A DNA stretch of 64,000 nt. It comes from Pseudomonas protegens CHA0 (GTDB lineage: Bacteria; Pseudomonadota; Gammaproteobacteria; Pseudomonadales; Pseudomonadaceae). The notes below the pieces were generated by a model. The model was given only the letters and a program-made list of their open reading frames with translations. It was not told the origin of the DNA and did no database searches. Location of the stretch: contig NC_021237.1 of assembly GCF_000397205.1 (NCBI RefSeq), positions 2,853,001-2,917,000 of the forward strand, in the 5' to 3' direction. The position numbers and the translations under genes are program-made. This document shows, one piece after another, positions 45,632 to 54,844 of the stretch; the first letter of the stretch is position 1, and every line of letters begins with the position of its first letter.

Positions 45632-45655
45632 GGGACCGGGACGTTGCCCGGTCCC
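45632..45655 (+). other. Leader hairpin in hcnA mRNA
   Basis: GGGACCGGG and CCCGGTCCC form a perfect 9 bp stem with the loop ACGTTG, without a following T tract. It lies in the predicted 5' leader, about 20 nt from the inferred start. A GGA is contained in the left arm. It could be part of Rsm-dependent control or simply a structural element. Confidence 0.55.
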
Positions 45656-45701
45656 GACCGCAGCAGCATGGACGGCGGGACGCCGGCAACCCCATTCATT
45701 T

Positions 45702-45713
45702 TTCACGGATGAA
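45702..45713 (+). promoter_or_regulatory. RsmA/RsmE binding site over the hcnA Shine-Dalgarno
   Basis: TTCACGGATGAA is the hcnA site used in structural work on RsmE with P. protegens RNA, as I recall it: a GGA in a short hairpin loop overlapping the ribosome binding site, 6 bp before the ATG. It places the operon under GacS/GacA-Rsm post-transcriptional control. Confidence 0.85.
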
Positions 45714-45719
45714 CCCACA

Positions 45720-46037
45720 ATGCGTCAGATAGACCGCAACTTCGATATTCAGCCGCTGCAGCATGCGGACATGACCATCAGCCTCAATGGCCAGCCAGTC
45801 ACTGCCGCCCTGGGTGAAACCGTCCTCAGCGTGATCCAGGCCACCGGCCTGCGCCAGGTGGCGCGTAACGATCACGGGCAACTGGTCGGCGCCTACTGCG
45901 GCATGGGCGTGTGCCATTGCTGCCTGGTGCAGATCGACGGCCGGCACAAGCGCCGCGCCTGCCAGACCCTGGTCAAGCCGGGGATGCAGGTGCAGACCCT
46001 GAGCAACCGCATCACTGAAACGGAGCCCACGTTATGA
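45720..46037 (+). CDS. hcnA: Hydrogen cyanide synthase subunit HcnA
   Basis: 105 aa. A 2Fe-2S ferredoxin-type domain with QLVGAYCGMGVCHCCLVQIDGRHKRRACQTLVKPG, four conserved cysteines. As part of membrane-associated HCN synthase it passes electrons while glycine is oxidised to HCN and CO2. Its stop overlaps the hcnB start (ATGA). A longer upstream ORF would cover the leader and Rsm site and is rejected. Confidence 0.95.
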   Translation: MRQIDRNFDIQPLQHADMTISLNGQPVTAALGETVLSVIQATGLRQVARNDHGQLVGAYCGMGVCHCCLVQIDGRHKRRACQTLVKPGMQVQTLSNRITETEPTL

Positions 46038-47443
46038 GCCTGAACCCGGTGATCGTCGGCGGTGGGCCGGCGGGCATGGCGGCCGCCATCGAACTGGCCG
46101 AGCACGGCGTGCGCAGCACCCTGATCGAAGAGGCCTCGCGCCTGGGGGGCGTGGTCTACCGCGGGCCGTTGCGCGACGGCGTGCAGCTGGATTACCTGGG
46201 GCCGCGCTACTGCGAAATGCTGGCCAAGCTGCACGGCGATTTCGCCGACCACGAACAGATGATCGACGTGCGCCTCAACAGCCGGGTAGTGGGCGCCGAG
46301 GGCACCCAGAGCCTGGTGCTGCTCGATGGCGAAGAGCAGGTGCAGCAGGTCAGCTACGAGCAGTTGATACTGGCCGCCGGCTGCCATGAGCGCAGTGTGC
46401 CGTTCCCCGGCTGGACCCTGCCCGGGGTCAAGCTGCTGGGTGGCCTGCAATTGCAGATCAAGAGCGGGGTGGTCAAGCCCCAGAGCCCGGTGGTGATCGC
46501 CGGTACCGGCCCCTTGCTGCCCCTGGTGGCGTGCCAGCTGCATGCTTCCGGCGTGCGCGTGGCGGGGGTCTACGAGGCTTGTGCCCTGGGCAAGATCGCC
46601 AAGCAGAGCCTGGCCATGCTCAACAAGCCGCAACTGTTTCTCGACGGCCTGAGCATGCTCGCCTACCTCAAGCTGCACGGCATTGCCCTGCGCTATGGCT
46701 GGGGCGTGGTCGAAGCCCAGGGCCAGGACGCCCTGAGCGTGGTCACCGTGGCGCCGTACTCCAGCGACTGGCAGCCGGACATGGCCAAGGCCCAGCGCAT
46801 TGCTGCCCAGACCCTGGCGGTGGGCTACGGCTTCATCCCGCGCACCCAGTTGAGCCAGCAGATGGGCCTGGAACACAACTTCAGCGACGACGGCTACCTG
46901 CGCGCCAGCGCCAACGCCTGGCAGCAGAGCAGCGAGCCCCACGTGCACCTGGCCGGCGACATGGGCGGCATCCGCGGCGGCGAGGCGGCCATGCTCAGCG
47001 GGCGTATCGCCGCGCTGTCGATCCTCATGCAGCGTGGCGTACTGAGCAACGAAGCGGCCCTGCAACGGCGCCAGGGTTACGAGCGCAAGCTGGCCTCGAT
47101 CCTGCGTTTTCGTGGTGCGGTGGACCGCTATACCGCGCGTGGCGCCGGGCAGGTAGAGCTGCCCAAGGGCGACACCGTGATCTGCCGTTGCGAACACACC
47201 ACCCGCAACGACATCGAGCGTGCCCTGAGCCAGGGCGTGCAGGACATGGCCAGCCTGAAAATGCGCACCCGGGTGAGCATGGGCGACTGCCAGGGGCGGA
47301 TGTGCGTGGGCTATTGCAGCGACCGCCTGCGCCAGGCCACCGGGCGCAAGGACGTGGGCTGGATCCGCCCGCGCTTCCCCCTGGACCCGATTCCATTTTC
47401 CGCGTTCCCGCCGTCTGACCAGGAGGTCTCCCAGCATGATTAA
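46034..47443 (+). CDS. hcnB: Hydrogen cyanide synthase subunit HcnB
   Basis: 469 aa. N-terminal FAD-binding motif VIVGGGPAGMAAAIELAEHG, a second nucleotide-binding region VVIAGTGPLLPLVACQLH near 155, and a C-terminal BFD-like 2Fe-2S domain with cysteines at CRCEHTTRNDIERAL...GDCQGRMCVGYC. Together with HcnC it oxidises glycine. Overlaps the hcnC start by 8 bp. Confidence 0.95.
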   Translation: MSLNPVIVGGGPAGMAAAIELAEHGVRSTLIEEASRLGGVVYRGPLRDGVQLDYLGPRYCEMLAKLHGDFADHEQMIDVRLNSRVVGAEGTQSLVLLDGEEQVQQVSYEQLILAAGCHERSVPFPGWTLPGVKLLGGLQLQIKSGVVKPQSPVVIAGTGPLLPLVACQLHASGVRVAGVYEACALGKIAKQSLAMLNKPQLFLDGLSMLAYLKLHGIALRYGWGVVEAQGQDALSVVTVAPYSSDWQPDMAKAQRIAAQTLAVGYGFIPRTQLSQQMGLEHNFSDDGYLRASANAWQQSSEPHVHLAGDMGGIRGGEAAMLSGRIAALSILMQRGVLSNEAALQRRQGYERKLASILRFRGAVDRYTARGAGQVELPKGDTVICRCEHTTRNDIERALSQGVQDMASLKMRTRVSMGDCQGRMCVGYCSDRLRQATGRKDVGWIRPRFPLDPIPFSAFPPSDQEVSQHD

Positions 47444-48689
47444 GCATTACGACGTGGTCATTGCCGGTGGCGGCGTGATCGGCGCTTCCTGCGCCTACCA
47501 GTTGTCCAAGCGCAAGGACCTGAAGGTGGCGCTGATCGACGCCAAGCGCCCGGGCAACGCCAGCCGCGCTTCGGCCGGCGGCCTGTGGGCCATCGGCGAG
47601 TCGGTGGGGCTGGGCTGCGGGGTGATCTTCTTTCGCATGATGTCGGCCAACCGCAAGCGCGAGGCCCAGGGTTCGGCGGTGGTGGTGGATTCCAGCACTC
47701 CGCACATCCTGCCGCAGTCGTTCTTCGACTTCGCCCTGCAGTCCAACGAGTTGTACCCACGCCTGCACCGCGAGCTGATGGGCCTGCACAACATGGATTT
47801 CAAGTTCGAGCAGACCGGGCTCAAGTTCGTCATCTATGACGAGGAAGATCGCCTGTACGCCGAGCACATCGTCGGTTGCATCCCGCACCTGAGCGACCAG
47901 GTGCGCTGGCTCGACCAGGCGGCCCTGCGCGCCTCGGAACCCAATGTCAGCCATGAAGCCCAGGGCGCCCTGGAGTTCCTCTGCGACCACCAGGTCAACC
48001 CGTTCCGCCTCACCGACGCCTACACCGAAGGCGCACGCCAGAACGGCGTGGATGTGTACTTCAACACCAACGTCACCGGGGTCCTGCACCAGGGCAATCG
48101 GGTCAGCGGGGTGAAAACCGACGTTGCCGGATTGTTCCGCTGCACGACCCTGATCAACGCTGCCGGCGCCTGGGCCGCCGAGCTGAGCCTGCAGGCCACC
48201 GGCATCGAGATTCCGGTGAAGCCGGTGAAGGGCCAGATCCTTCTCACCGAGCGCATGCCCAAGCTGCTCAACGGCTGCCTCACCACCAGCGACTGCTACA
48301 TGGCGCAGAAGGACAACGGCGAGATCCTGATCGGCAGTACCACCGAGGACAAGGGCTTCGACGTCACCACCACCTACCCGGAGATCAACGGCCTGGTGCA
48401 GGGCGCAGTGCGCTGCGTACCGGAGCTGGCCCATGTCAACCTCAAGCGCTGCTGGGCGGGGTTGCGCCCGGGTTCGCCGGATGAGCTGCCGATCCTCGGG
48501 CCGATGGATGGGGTCGAAGGCTACCTCAATGCCTGTGGGCACTTCCGCACCGGCATCCTGACCTCGGCCATCACCGGCGTGTTGCTGGACAAACTGGTGA
48601 ACGAAGAAGCCCTGCCGCTGGACATCACCCCCTTCCTGGCCCGGCGCTTCGCCACTGCCCCCGTGAAGAAACAGCCCGAACCGGCCTGA
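47436..48689 (+). CDS. hcnC: Hydrogen cyanide synthase subunit HcnC
   Basis: 417 aa. A D-amino acid oxidase-like FAD protein: VVIAGGGVIGASCAYQLSKRKDLKVALIDAKRPGNASRASAGG at the N-terminus, and the C-terminal WAGLRPGSPDELPILGPMDGVEGYLNACGHFRTGI block. It is the glycine-oxidising component of HCN synthase. Last gene of the operon; a REP doublet follows 8 bp later. Confidence 0.95.
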   Translation: MIKHYDVVIAGGGVIGASCAYQLSKRKDLKVALIDAKRPGNASRASAGGLWAIGESVGLGCGVIFFRMMSANRKREAQGSAVVVDSSTPHILPQSFFDFALQSNELYPRLHRELMGLHNMDFKFEQTGLKFVIYDEEDRLYAEHIVGCIPHLSDQVRWLDQAALRASEPNVSHEAQGALEFLCDHQVNPFRLTDAYTEGARQNGVDVYFNTNVTGVLHQGNRVSGVKTDVAGLFRCTTLINAAGAWAAELSLQATGIEIPVKPVKGQILLTERMPKLLNGCLTTSDCYMAQKDNGEILIGSTTEDKGFDVTTTYPEINGLVQGAVRCVPELAHVNLKRCWAGLRPGSPDELPILGPMDGVEGYLNACGHFRTGILTSAITGVLLDKLVNEEALPLDITPFLARRFATAPVKKQPEPA

Positions 48690-48697
48690 CCGCTGCT

Positions 48698-48779
48698 GTA
48701 GGAGCTGGCTTGCCAGCGAAGGCGTCTTCGAAGGCGCTGCAAGGCTTGCAGGCCTCTTCGCCGGCAAGCCGGCTCCTAC
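48698..48779. repeat. REP doublet
   Basis: GTAGGAGCTGGCTTGCCAG to AAGCCGGCTCCTAC between the convergent hcnC and GST genes. Confidence 0.88.
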
Positions 48780-48793
48780 GGGGAGGGTGTGGC

Positions 48794-49405
48794 TCAGGTG
48801 GCGGGGGTGGCGAGGAACACCGGCAATTGTTCGGCGTACTCGGCAAAGCCGCGTACTGCCGGGAATTGTCCGGGGTTGAACTGGTCCGCCACCATCATCT
48901 GGCTGAAACTCCAGGCCACCGCCAGGCTGATGCCGGCCTGGCCCAGGGAACCGTCCCGGGGCAGGGGCTGTTTCTGCAACTCCTGCTCCAGCTCGCCATA
49001 GGCGGCCTGCAACTGGCCGCCAACCCGCTCCAGCCAGGGGCCGTGCTGTTTCTCCGCAGGGCGCAGGTTGCGCTCGTAAACGATCTGTACCGACTTCTCG
49101 CAGGCCGCCAGGGCCAGGCCGACCAGCCGCAGCTCACGCAGGCGCTGGGGCAGGGCGGTGGGCATCAGGCTGCGTTGCGGGCCGGCCAGGGTTTCCAGGT
49201 AGTCGATGATCAGGCTCGAATCCATCAGCACTTCACCGCCCTCGCAGACCAGGGTCGGGGCCTTGACCACGGGGTTGATCGCCTTGAACTGCTCGAAGGT
49301 GCTGAACACCGAAAGCGAGTGATGCTCGAAGGGCAGGCCCAGGCTCTTGAGGCTGATGGCGACGCGGCGCACGTAGGGTGAATCGAGCATTCCAATAAGC
49401 TTCAT
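48794..49405 (-). CDS. Glutathione S-transferase-like protein
   Basis: 203 aa starting MKLIGMLDSPYVRRVAISLKSLGLPFEHHSLS, a thioredoxin-like N-terminal domain with Ser9 in the catalytic position. VKAPTLVCEGGEVLMDSSLIIDYLE carries the cis-Pro and the glutathione ES/DS motif. The helical C-terminal domain follows. Convergent with hcnC. A role in cyanide or general detoxification is possible but not shown by the sequence. Confidence 0.88.
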   Translation of the reverse strand: MKLIGMLDSPYVRRVAISLKSLGLPFEHHSLSVFSTFEQFKAINPVVKAPTLVCEGGEVLMDSSLIIDYLETLAGPQRSLMPTALPQRLRELRLVGLALAACEKSVQIVYERNLRPAEKQHGPWLERVGGQLQAAYGELEQELQKQPLPRDGSLGQAGISLAVAWSFSQMMVADQFNPGQFPAVRGFAEYAEQLPVFLATPAT

Positions 49406-49494
49406 CACGTATTTCCTTGTCTTGAACGGCACAACGGATGGGAAAGGCGCGGTCAATTTAGCGGTATTGAAGCAACCTTGCACAGTGCAAACCT

Positions 49495-49632
49495 GTAGCC
49501 GCTGCCGCAGGCTGCGAAGAAGACGCGGGAGGCTTGAGGGCGCCCGAGGTTCGGCAGGAGGCCGCCAAGCAAGGCCCCGCGTACCGAACGCGGCCCGGCC
49601 TTTCGCAGCTTTGTAGGCTCAGCAGCGGCTAC
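49495..49632. repeat. Second repeat family (GTAGCCGCTGCCG type), full-length copy
   Basis: GTAGCCGCTGCCGCAGGCTG opens at 49495 and CAGCAGCGGCTAC closes at 49632, with CAAGGCCCCGCGTACCGAAC inside. It fills most of the 258 bp gap between GST and the MFS gene. Confidence 0.8.
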
Positions 49633-49663
49633 AGGGGTGCAGGAAGGCGTTCTGAGCCGGCGC

Positions 49664-50887
49664 CTACCACCGCCGTGGCCGCAGGCACCACCAGGCCAGC
49701 CCCAGGGCCAGGCTGAACAGGCCGGTCAGGGCCTGCAGCGAGCCCGCCGGGCTGTCCGCCAGCAGGCTGGCCAACAGCCCGCAGCCGGCGGTCATGGCCA
49801 TCTGGATAAAGAAGAACAGCCCCGAGGCGGTGCCGGCCACCGCCGCATAGGGCTGCAGAATCGCCAGCTGGCAGGCGGGAATCGCCAGGCCCACCGAGAG
49901 CATCAGCGCCAGCATCGGCAGCACGATGGCCCACAGGCTGTCGGGCCACAGGCTGCGGGTGAGCAGCAACAGGCCGGCGCCGGCCAGGTTCAACAGGCAG
50001 GCCGCGGTGATCAGGCGGTCGGCACTGTGGCGTACCCCCAGGCGCTGGAACAGCCGCGACCCCATCAGGTAGCCGGCCACGGTGGCGGCGAACACCAGGG
50101 CGTAGGCCGTGGGCGACAGCCCCAGCTGGCGCTGCAACAGGGCCGGCGATTGCACAATGAACGGGAAGTAGGTGCAGTAAAGGCAGCCGATGGCCAGGGA
50201 ATAGCGCATGAAGTAGGCCTCGCCCAGCAGGCGCAGGTACAGGCTCGGCAGGCTTTTCACGGCCACTGGCGCGAGCTGCGGCGGGCGGGTTTCGGCCAGC
50301 CGCTTGAACATCAGCAGCCAGGCCGCAGCGGCCACCAGGCTCAGGCACAGGAACAGGCCACGCCAGCCCAGCAACTGGTCGATCAAGCTGCCCAGGGGCG
50401 GTGCCAGCATTGGCGACAGGGCAATGCCCATGGACAACAGCCCCAGCAGCCGCGGCTGCTCCTCGGGCGGGCAGCGGTCGCGGACCATGACCCGGCCCAC
50501 CAGGGTGCCGCAGCAACCGCCCAGGGCCTGCAGCAGGCGGGCGGCCATCAGTACTTCGACACTGGCGGCCAGCATGCAGGCCAGGCTGGCCGCGAGAAAC
50601 AGCGCTGTGCCCGCCAGCAGTACCGGGCGCCGGCCATAGCGGTCGCACAGCGGGCCACCCAGCAGCATCGACAGGGCATAGCCGAGCATGTACAGGCTCA
50701 GGGTCAGTTGCAGCTGGGCGTCGCTGGCCCCCAGTTGGTCGGCCATGGCCGGCAGCGCCGGCAGGTACAGGTCGATGCTGATCCGCGGCAGGCAGACCAC
50801 CACCAGCAGCAACAGGGTCCAGAGCCAGGGGGCGAGGGGGCGTTCAACAGCGATGGAGCGGGTGGTGATGGGGCTGGCGGGCGGCAT
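49664..50887 (-). CDS. Bcr/CflA-type multidrug MFS exporter
   Basis: 407 aa with twelve hydrophobic segments. The start of the transport domain (PRISIDLYLPALPAMADQLGASDAQLQLTLSLYMLGYALSMLLGGPLCDRYGRRPVLL) matches the DHA1 Bcr/CflA subgroup, including the antiporter motif A. Likely exports a drug or metabolite with protons. It is divergent from the MocR-type regulator, 92 bp apart, a pairing that suggests the regulator controls it. Confidence 0.9.
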   Translation of the reverse strand: MPPASPITTRSIAVERPLAPWLWTLLLLVVVCLPRISIDLYLPALPAMADQLGASDAQLQLTLSLYMLGYALSMLLGGPLCDRYGRRPVLLAGTALFLAASLACMLAASVEVLMAARLLQALGGCCGTLVGRVMVRDRCPPEEQPRLLGLLSMGIALSPMLAPPLGSLIDQLLGWRGLFLCLSLVAAAAWLLMFKRLAETRPPQLAPVAVKSLPSLYLRLLGEAYFMRYSLAIGCLYCTYFPFIVQSPALLQRQLGLSPTAYALVFAATVAGYLMGSRLFQRLGVRHSADRLITAACLLNLAGAGLLLLTRSLWPDSLWAIVLPMLALMLSVGLAIPACQLAILQPYAAVAGTASGLFFFIQMAMTAGCGLLASLLADSPAGSLQALTGLFSLALGLAWWCLRPRRW

Positions 50888-50979
50888 GGCAGGCTCGGGG
50901 CAGAGGGCGATGGCGCTGAAATTAAGGGGTTTGTGGTTTAATGCCGAGCACCATTTAGGCCGCTTTTGACTGGACCACT

Positions 50980-52449
50980 ATGAGCCGTGGAAAACACCCC
51001 GTGCCCCTCGACCTGCCGCTGCCCCAGCACTGCGATGAAGCCCCGGGCAAACAGGACAGCGCCTACAGTGCCCTGCGCCAGGCGATCCTGGAAAAACGCC
51101 TGCCTGCCGGCTGCCGCTTGCCCTCGACCCGCACCCTGGCCCAGCGCTGGGGCCTGTCCCGGGGCACCCTGGAAGTGGTCTTCGACCGCTTGCGCAGCGA
51201 AGGTTATGTGAGCCGGGCCAGCGGTTCCGGGACCCGGGTCTGCGCGGTGGTGCCGGACCTGTACCTGAGCGCCCCGGCACGGGCGGCGGCACCCATCGTC
51301 AGCGAGAGCGAACCACCGTACCCGCCGCTCAGCGTGCGGGCCGGCCAGCCCTTTGTCGCCCGGCTGGCCGACCCGGCGCTGTTTCCCCTGCAACGCTGGA
51401 CCCGCTCCCTGACCCGGGCCCTGGGCAATGCTTCGGCGCAGTCGCTGTGGGACGCCGACCCCGGCGGCCTGCCGGCCCTGCGCCAGCAGATCGCCCAGTA
51501 CCTGGGGCAGCACCGGGGCATCGCCTGCGAGCCGCAGCAGGTGATGATCACCACCGGCATCCGCCATGGCCTCGACCTGCTGGCCCGCAGCCTGCTGCAA
51601 GCGGGCGACAAGGTGTGCCTCGAAGACCCCGGCTACCTGTCGGCCCGGAGCCTGTTCGCCCTGGCCGGAGCGCGGCTGGTGCCGATTCCGGTGGAGGAGG
51701 ACGGGATCGATGTACAGCAGCTGCAACACCATCAGGATGCCCGCATGGTCTATGTCACCCCGGCCCATCAGGCGCCCCTGGGCATGACCATGCCGGTGTC
51801 CCGGCGCCTGGCCCTGCTGGAGTGGGCCCGGCACAGCGAGGCCTGGGTGGTGGAGGACGACTACGACAGCGAATTCAACTACCAGAGCGCGCCCCTGGCG
51901 GCCCTCAAGTCCCTGGACCGGGACGACCGCGTCATCTACTGCGGCAGCTTCAACAAGACCCTGTTCGCCGGCCTGCGGGTAGGGTTCATGCTGCTGCCCG
52001 AGCGCCTGCGCCCGCGGTTGCTGGCCACCTTGCAGGACACCGGGCGCTCGGTGGGGGTGATCGAGCAACTGGCCCTGGCCGACTACATCGCCAGCGGCGC
52101 CTTCCTGCGCAATCTGCGGGCGGCGCGCCAGGCCTATCAGGAACGCCGCGACCTGCTGCTGGCGATCCTCGCCAGTGAAGCGCCAGGCTGCTACAGCATC
52201 AGCGGCCAGCAGGCCGGGCTGCATCTGCTGCTGACGTTGCCGCCGGGCAGCGATGAGGCGCGCTTTCGCCAGCGCGCGGCCCAGCAGGGCCTGCTGTTGC
52301 AGGGCCTGGCCGAGCACTGCCAGCAGGTGCGCCGGCCGGCGGCGGTGATCGTCGGCTACGCGGCCCTGAGCCTGGCGCAGATCCGCTTCAGCGGCTCGCG
52401 GCTGGCGGCGCTGCTGGTGGCCGAGGCAGGGCCTGTAGAGGGCCGCTGA
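50980..52449 (+). CDS. MocR/PdxR-type regulator (GntR helix-turn-helix with aminotransferase domain)
   Basis: 489 aa. The N-terminal GntR winged helix (SAYSALRQAILEKRLPAGCRLPSTRTLAQRWGLSRGTLEVVFDRLRSEGYV) is joined to a class I aminotransferase-like domain that keeps the PLP lysine motif (YCGSFNKTLFAGLRVGFMLLP, Lys near 326). Members sense PLP or amino acid adducts. The neighbouring divergent exporter is the probable target. Confidence 0.92.
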   Translation: MSRGKHPVPLDLPLPQHCDEAPGKQDSAYSALRQAILEKRLPAGCRLPSTRTLAQRWGLSRGTLEVVFDRLRSEGYVSRASGSGTRVCAVVPDLYLSAPARAAAPIVSESEPPYPPLSVRAGQPFVARLADPALFPLQRWTRSLTRALGNASAQSLWDADPGGLPALRQQIAQYLGQHRGIACEPQQVMITTGIRHGLDLLARSLLQAGDKVCLEDPGYLSARSLFALAGARLVPIPVEEDGIDVQQLQHHQDARMVYVTPAHQAPLGMTMPVSRRLALLEWARHSEAWVVEDDYDSEFNYQSAPLAALKSLDRDDRVIYCGSFNKTLFAGLRVGFMLLPERLRPRLLATLQDTGRSVGVIEQLALADYIASGAFLRNLRAARQAYQERRDLLLAILASEAPGCYSISGQQAGLHLLLTLPPGSDEARFRQRAAQQGLLLQGLAEHCQQVRRPAAVIVGYAALSLAQIRFSGSRLAALLVAEAGPVEGR

Positions 52450-52524
52450 CTGTCATCTGGCTGTCATGTGGCTCAGGCACCCTCGGCGCCCCGGCCTCCG
52501 GCCTTTGTGGATTACAGGGACGTC

Positions 52525-53445
52525 ATGATCATTGTCACCGCCGGCGCGGCTTATCTGGATATCGACGCCTACGCCGGCTGCATTGCCTATGCCGAATGGC
52601 TCAACCTCAACGGCCGCCCGGCCCGGGCCCTGAGCAGCGCGCCGCTCAACGAGAGCATCCCGGGCACTTTCCGCCAGCGTCTCAAGGGGCTGGACGCCCA
52701 TGTTCCGCAAGGGACCGAGCAGTTCGTGCTGGTGGACATTTCCAACCACCTGCACCTGGACCCGCTGGTGGACCTGGACCGGGTGGTGGAGGTCATCGAC
52801 CATCACCCGGGTTTCGAGGCCTTCTGGAACGAGCGCCTGGGCCAGCACGCGGATATCCGCCAGATCGGTGCCGCCTGTACCCAGGTCTACCAGCGCTGGC
52901 GCGACTCCGGGTTGCTGCCCAGGATCAGCCGCGACAGCGCGCAACTGCTGGCGGCGGGCATTCTCGACAACACCCTGAACTTCACCGACCAGGGGTGCAC
53001 CGCGGCGGACCGCCAGGCCTACGCCGACCTGGCCGCGCTGGCCGGCCTGGGCCCCGACTGGCCCGAAGACTATTTCAAGGAGTGCCAGCAGCAGATCGAA
53101 GCACAACTGCCCGAGGCCCTGCTCAAGGACCTGAAAGTGTTCGAAGCGTCCAGCAACCTGCCGCGGCGTTTCGCCCAACTGACCCTGTGGCATGCCCAGG
53201 GCCTGCTGGTGCGCCAGCGCAGCCTGATCGAGCAGGTGCTGGGGCAGTGGGGCGATGACTGGCTGCTGAACCTGATCAGCCTCGGCGAAGGCACGAGCTA
53301 CCTGCTGACCGGCAGCCCGGGCAGTGCCCGCAAGCTGGAACGGCTGCTAGAGTGCAGCACCCTGGACGGCGTGCATTGCCCGGGCCGGCCGATCCTGCGC
53401 AAGGAACTGCTGCGCAAGGGCCTGGCGCTCCAGGCAACGTCCTGA
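52525..53445 (+). CDS. DHH-family phosphoesterase
   Basis: 306 aa starting MIIVTAGAAYLDIDAYAGCIAYAEWL. The DHH motifs are visible: DIDAYAG near residue 12, VDISNH near 73 and IDHHPGF near 92. They fit the Mn-dependent inorganic pyrophosphatase/exopolyphosphatase branch. The DHHA2 substrate-binding part in the C-terminal half is less clear. The substrate cannot be fixed. A small gene follows after 15 bp. Confidence 0.85.
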   Translation: MIIVTAGAAYLDIDAYAGCIAYAEWLNLNGRPARALSSAPLNESIPGTFRQRLKGLDAHVPQGTEQFVLVDISNHLHLDPLVDLDRVVEVIDHHPGFEAFWNERLGQHADIRQIGAACTQVYQRWRDSGLLPRISRDSAQLLAAGILDNTLNFTDQGCTAADRQAYADLAALAGLGPDWPEDYFKECQQQIEAQLPEALLKDLKVFEASSNLPRRFAQLTLWHAQGLLVRQRSLIEQVLGQWGDDWLLNLISLGEGTSYLLTGSPGSARKLERLLECSTLDGVHCPGRPILRKELLRKGLALQATS

Positions 53446-53460
53446 CCCCGGAGAGCCCCA

Positions 53461-53730
53461 ATGGACCTTGAACAACGCTTGCAGCAGGTGCATGACGAGC
53501 AGAGCTTCCTCGACTTCGTTCAGGCGCTGATTGCCGACCGCCGCCAGGCGCAGCGCATGGCCCAGGCCGGCGAGGCCGACAGTTGGCAGAACCATTGCAT
53601 CGAGGATTTTCTCGACGGCGCCCACGCCTGGGCCGAGGCCACCGGCATCGGTGCCACCCAGGGGCTGGTGGAGGCTTCGCCCTGGCAGCGCTTCGCGGTG
53701 TTCCTGTACTGCGGCAAGATCTACGAATAG
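53461..53730 (+). CDS. Small acidic protein, DUF7660-like
   Basis: 89 aa. The pattern VHDEQSFLDFVQALIADR...SWQNHCIEDFLDGAHAWAEATG is that of the small DUF7660 proteins, where W-N-x-T/C-I-x-x-FL is conserved. Function unknown. Probably co-transcribed with the DHH gene, as GGAGAG lies in the short gap. Confidence 0.65.
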   Translation: MDLEQRLQQVHDEQSFLDFVQALIADRRQAQRMAQAGEADSWQNHCIEDFLDGAHAWAEATGIGATQGLVEASPWQRFAVFLYCGKIYE

Positions 53731-53749
53731 CGCCGCGCCAGCCGAAGGG

Positions 53750-54670
53750 CTAGTCGTCGAAGCCGCCCTGTTCGTGAATCTCGTCCATCTTCAGTTCCAG
53801 GCGGTAGGCCACGGCAATGAACAGCGCCTGGCACAGGCACAGGGTGGCGCTCAGTGAGCGGAAGGCGAAGGAGCTGCCCTCGTTGACCAGCAGCACGCTG
53901 TTGGCGCGCTTGGCCAGGGGCGACAGGGTGCTGTCGGTGATGATCAGGGTCTTGGCCTGGTTGTGCTGGGCAATGCGCAGGCAGTGCTGGGTTTCCTTGG
54001 CGTAGGGGGTGAAGCTGATGGCGATCACCAGGTCGTTGGGGCGGATACTGCGCATCTGCTCGCGGTAGCTGCCCCCCAGCCCCGACACCAGGTGGATGCG
54101 CTTGTTGGTGTGCTGCAGGTTGTACACCAGGTAGTCGGCCACGGCGAAGGAGCGGCGCACCCCCACCACATAGATATTGTCGGTGTTGACCACCAGGTCC
54201 ACGGCCTGCTCGAAGGCCGCGTCGTCCAGCTCCAGGCCCAGGCGCTCGATCCCCGACAGGGTGGCGCTGATGCAGTCGCGCGCCAGGTCGCCGTCGCTGG
54301 CCTTCTGCGACTTGTTGGCGATCAGGCTGCGGATGCGCTGCTGGTAGTTCTGCACCGGCGTGGCCTTGTGGGTGTAGGCCTGGCGGAACAGCGCCTGCAT
54401 TTCACTGAAGCCGCTGAAGCCGAAACGCTGGGAAAAACGCACGATGGCCGAAGGGTGCACCTCGCACTCGCGGGCGATGTCGCTGATCCGGTCGACCATG
54501 ATCCGGTCGCTCTGCTGGCTCATGTAGCTGGCGATGCGCTTGAGCTGGCGCGGCAGGCTCTCGTACTCCTCGGTGATCAACTGCAGCAGCCGCTCGGCAT
54601 TGGCCGGAGGGCTGGCAAGGTCGCTCTCGGGCGTGCGATCGGACAGGGCCGGCTGATCGGTGCGGGACAT
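53750..54670 (-). CDS. RpiR-family regulator, probable inositol regulator IolR
   Basis: 306 aa starting MSRTDQPALSD with AAGGA upstream. N-terminal RpiR helix-turn-helix (LKRIASYMSQQSDRIMVDRISDIARECEVHPSAIVRFSQRFGFSGFSEMQALF) and a C-terminal SIS sugar-phosphate domain (NIYVVGVRRSFAVADYL...DLVIAISFTPYAKET). It is divergent from iolC. In alpha- and gamma-proteobacteria a regulator of this type represses iol genes; GGAA-N6-TTCC sites at both iol promoters support that role here. Confidence 0.85.
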   Translation of the reverse strand: MSRTDQPALSDRTPESDLASPPANAERLLQLITEEYESLPRQLKRIASYMSQQSDRIMVDRISDIARECEVHPSAIVRFSQRFGFSGFSEMQALFRQAYTHKATPVQNYQQRIRSLIANKSQKASDGDLARDCISATLSGIERLGLELDDAAFEQAVDLVVNTDNIYVVGVRRSFAVADYLVYNLQHTNKRIHLVSGLGGSYREQMRSIRPNDLVIAISFTPYAKETQHCLRIAQHNQAKTLIITDSTLSPLAKRANSVLLVNEGSSFAFRSLSATLCLCQALFIAVAYRLELKMDEIHEQGGFDD

Positions 54671-54844
54671 AACGGATCCTTCTGAGGGTACTGATGGGAG
54701 CGACCGCGGGCGTCGCCCCCTGACAATAAATGGGCTGCGGGCAGTCTACAGGGTCGGCGCCGGGAAAATCTTGAGGGGCCCGGCCCCGGGCGCCTTGCTG
54801 AAACGATGCACGGCGCAGCCTTGGGCATTGCAGAAAAGTTTAAT

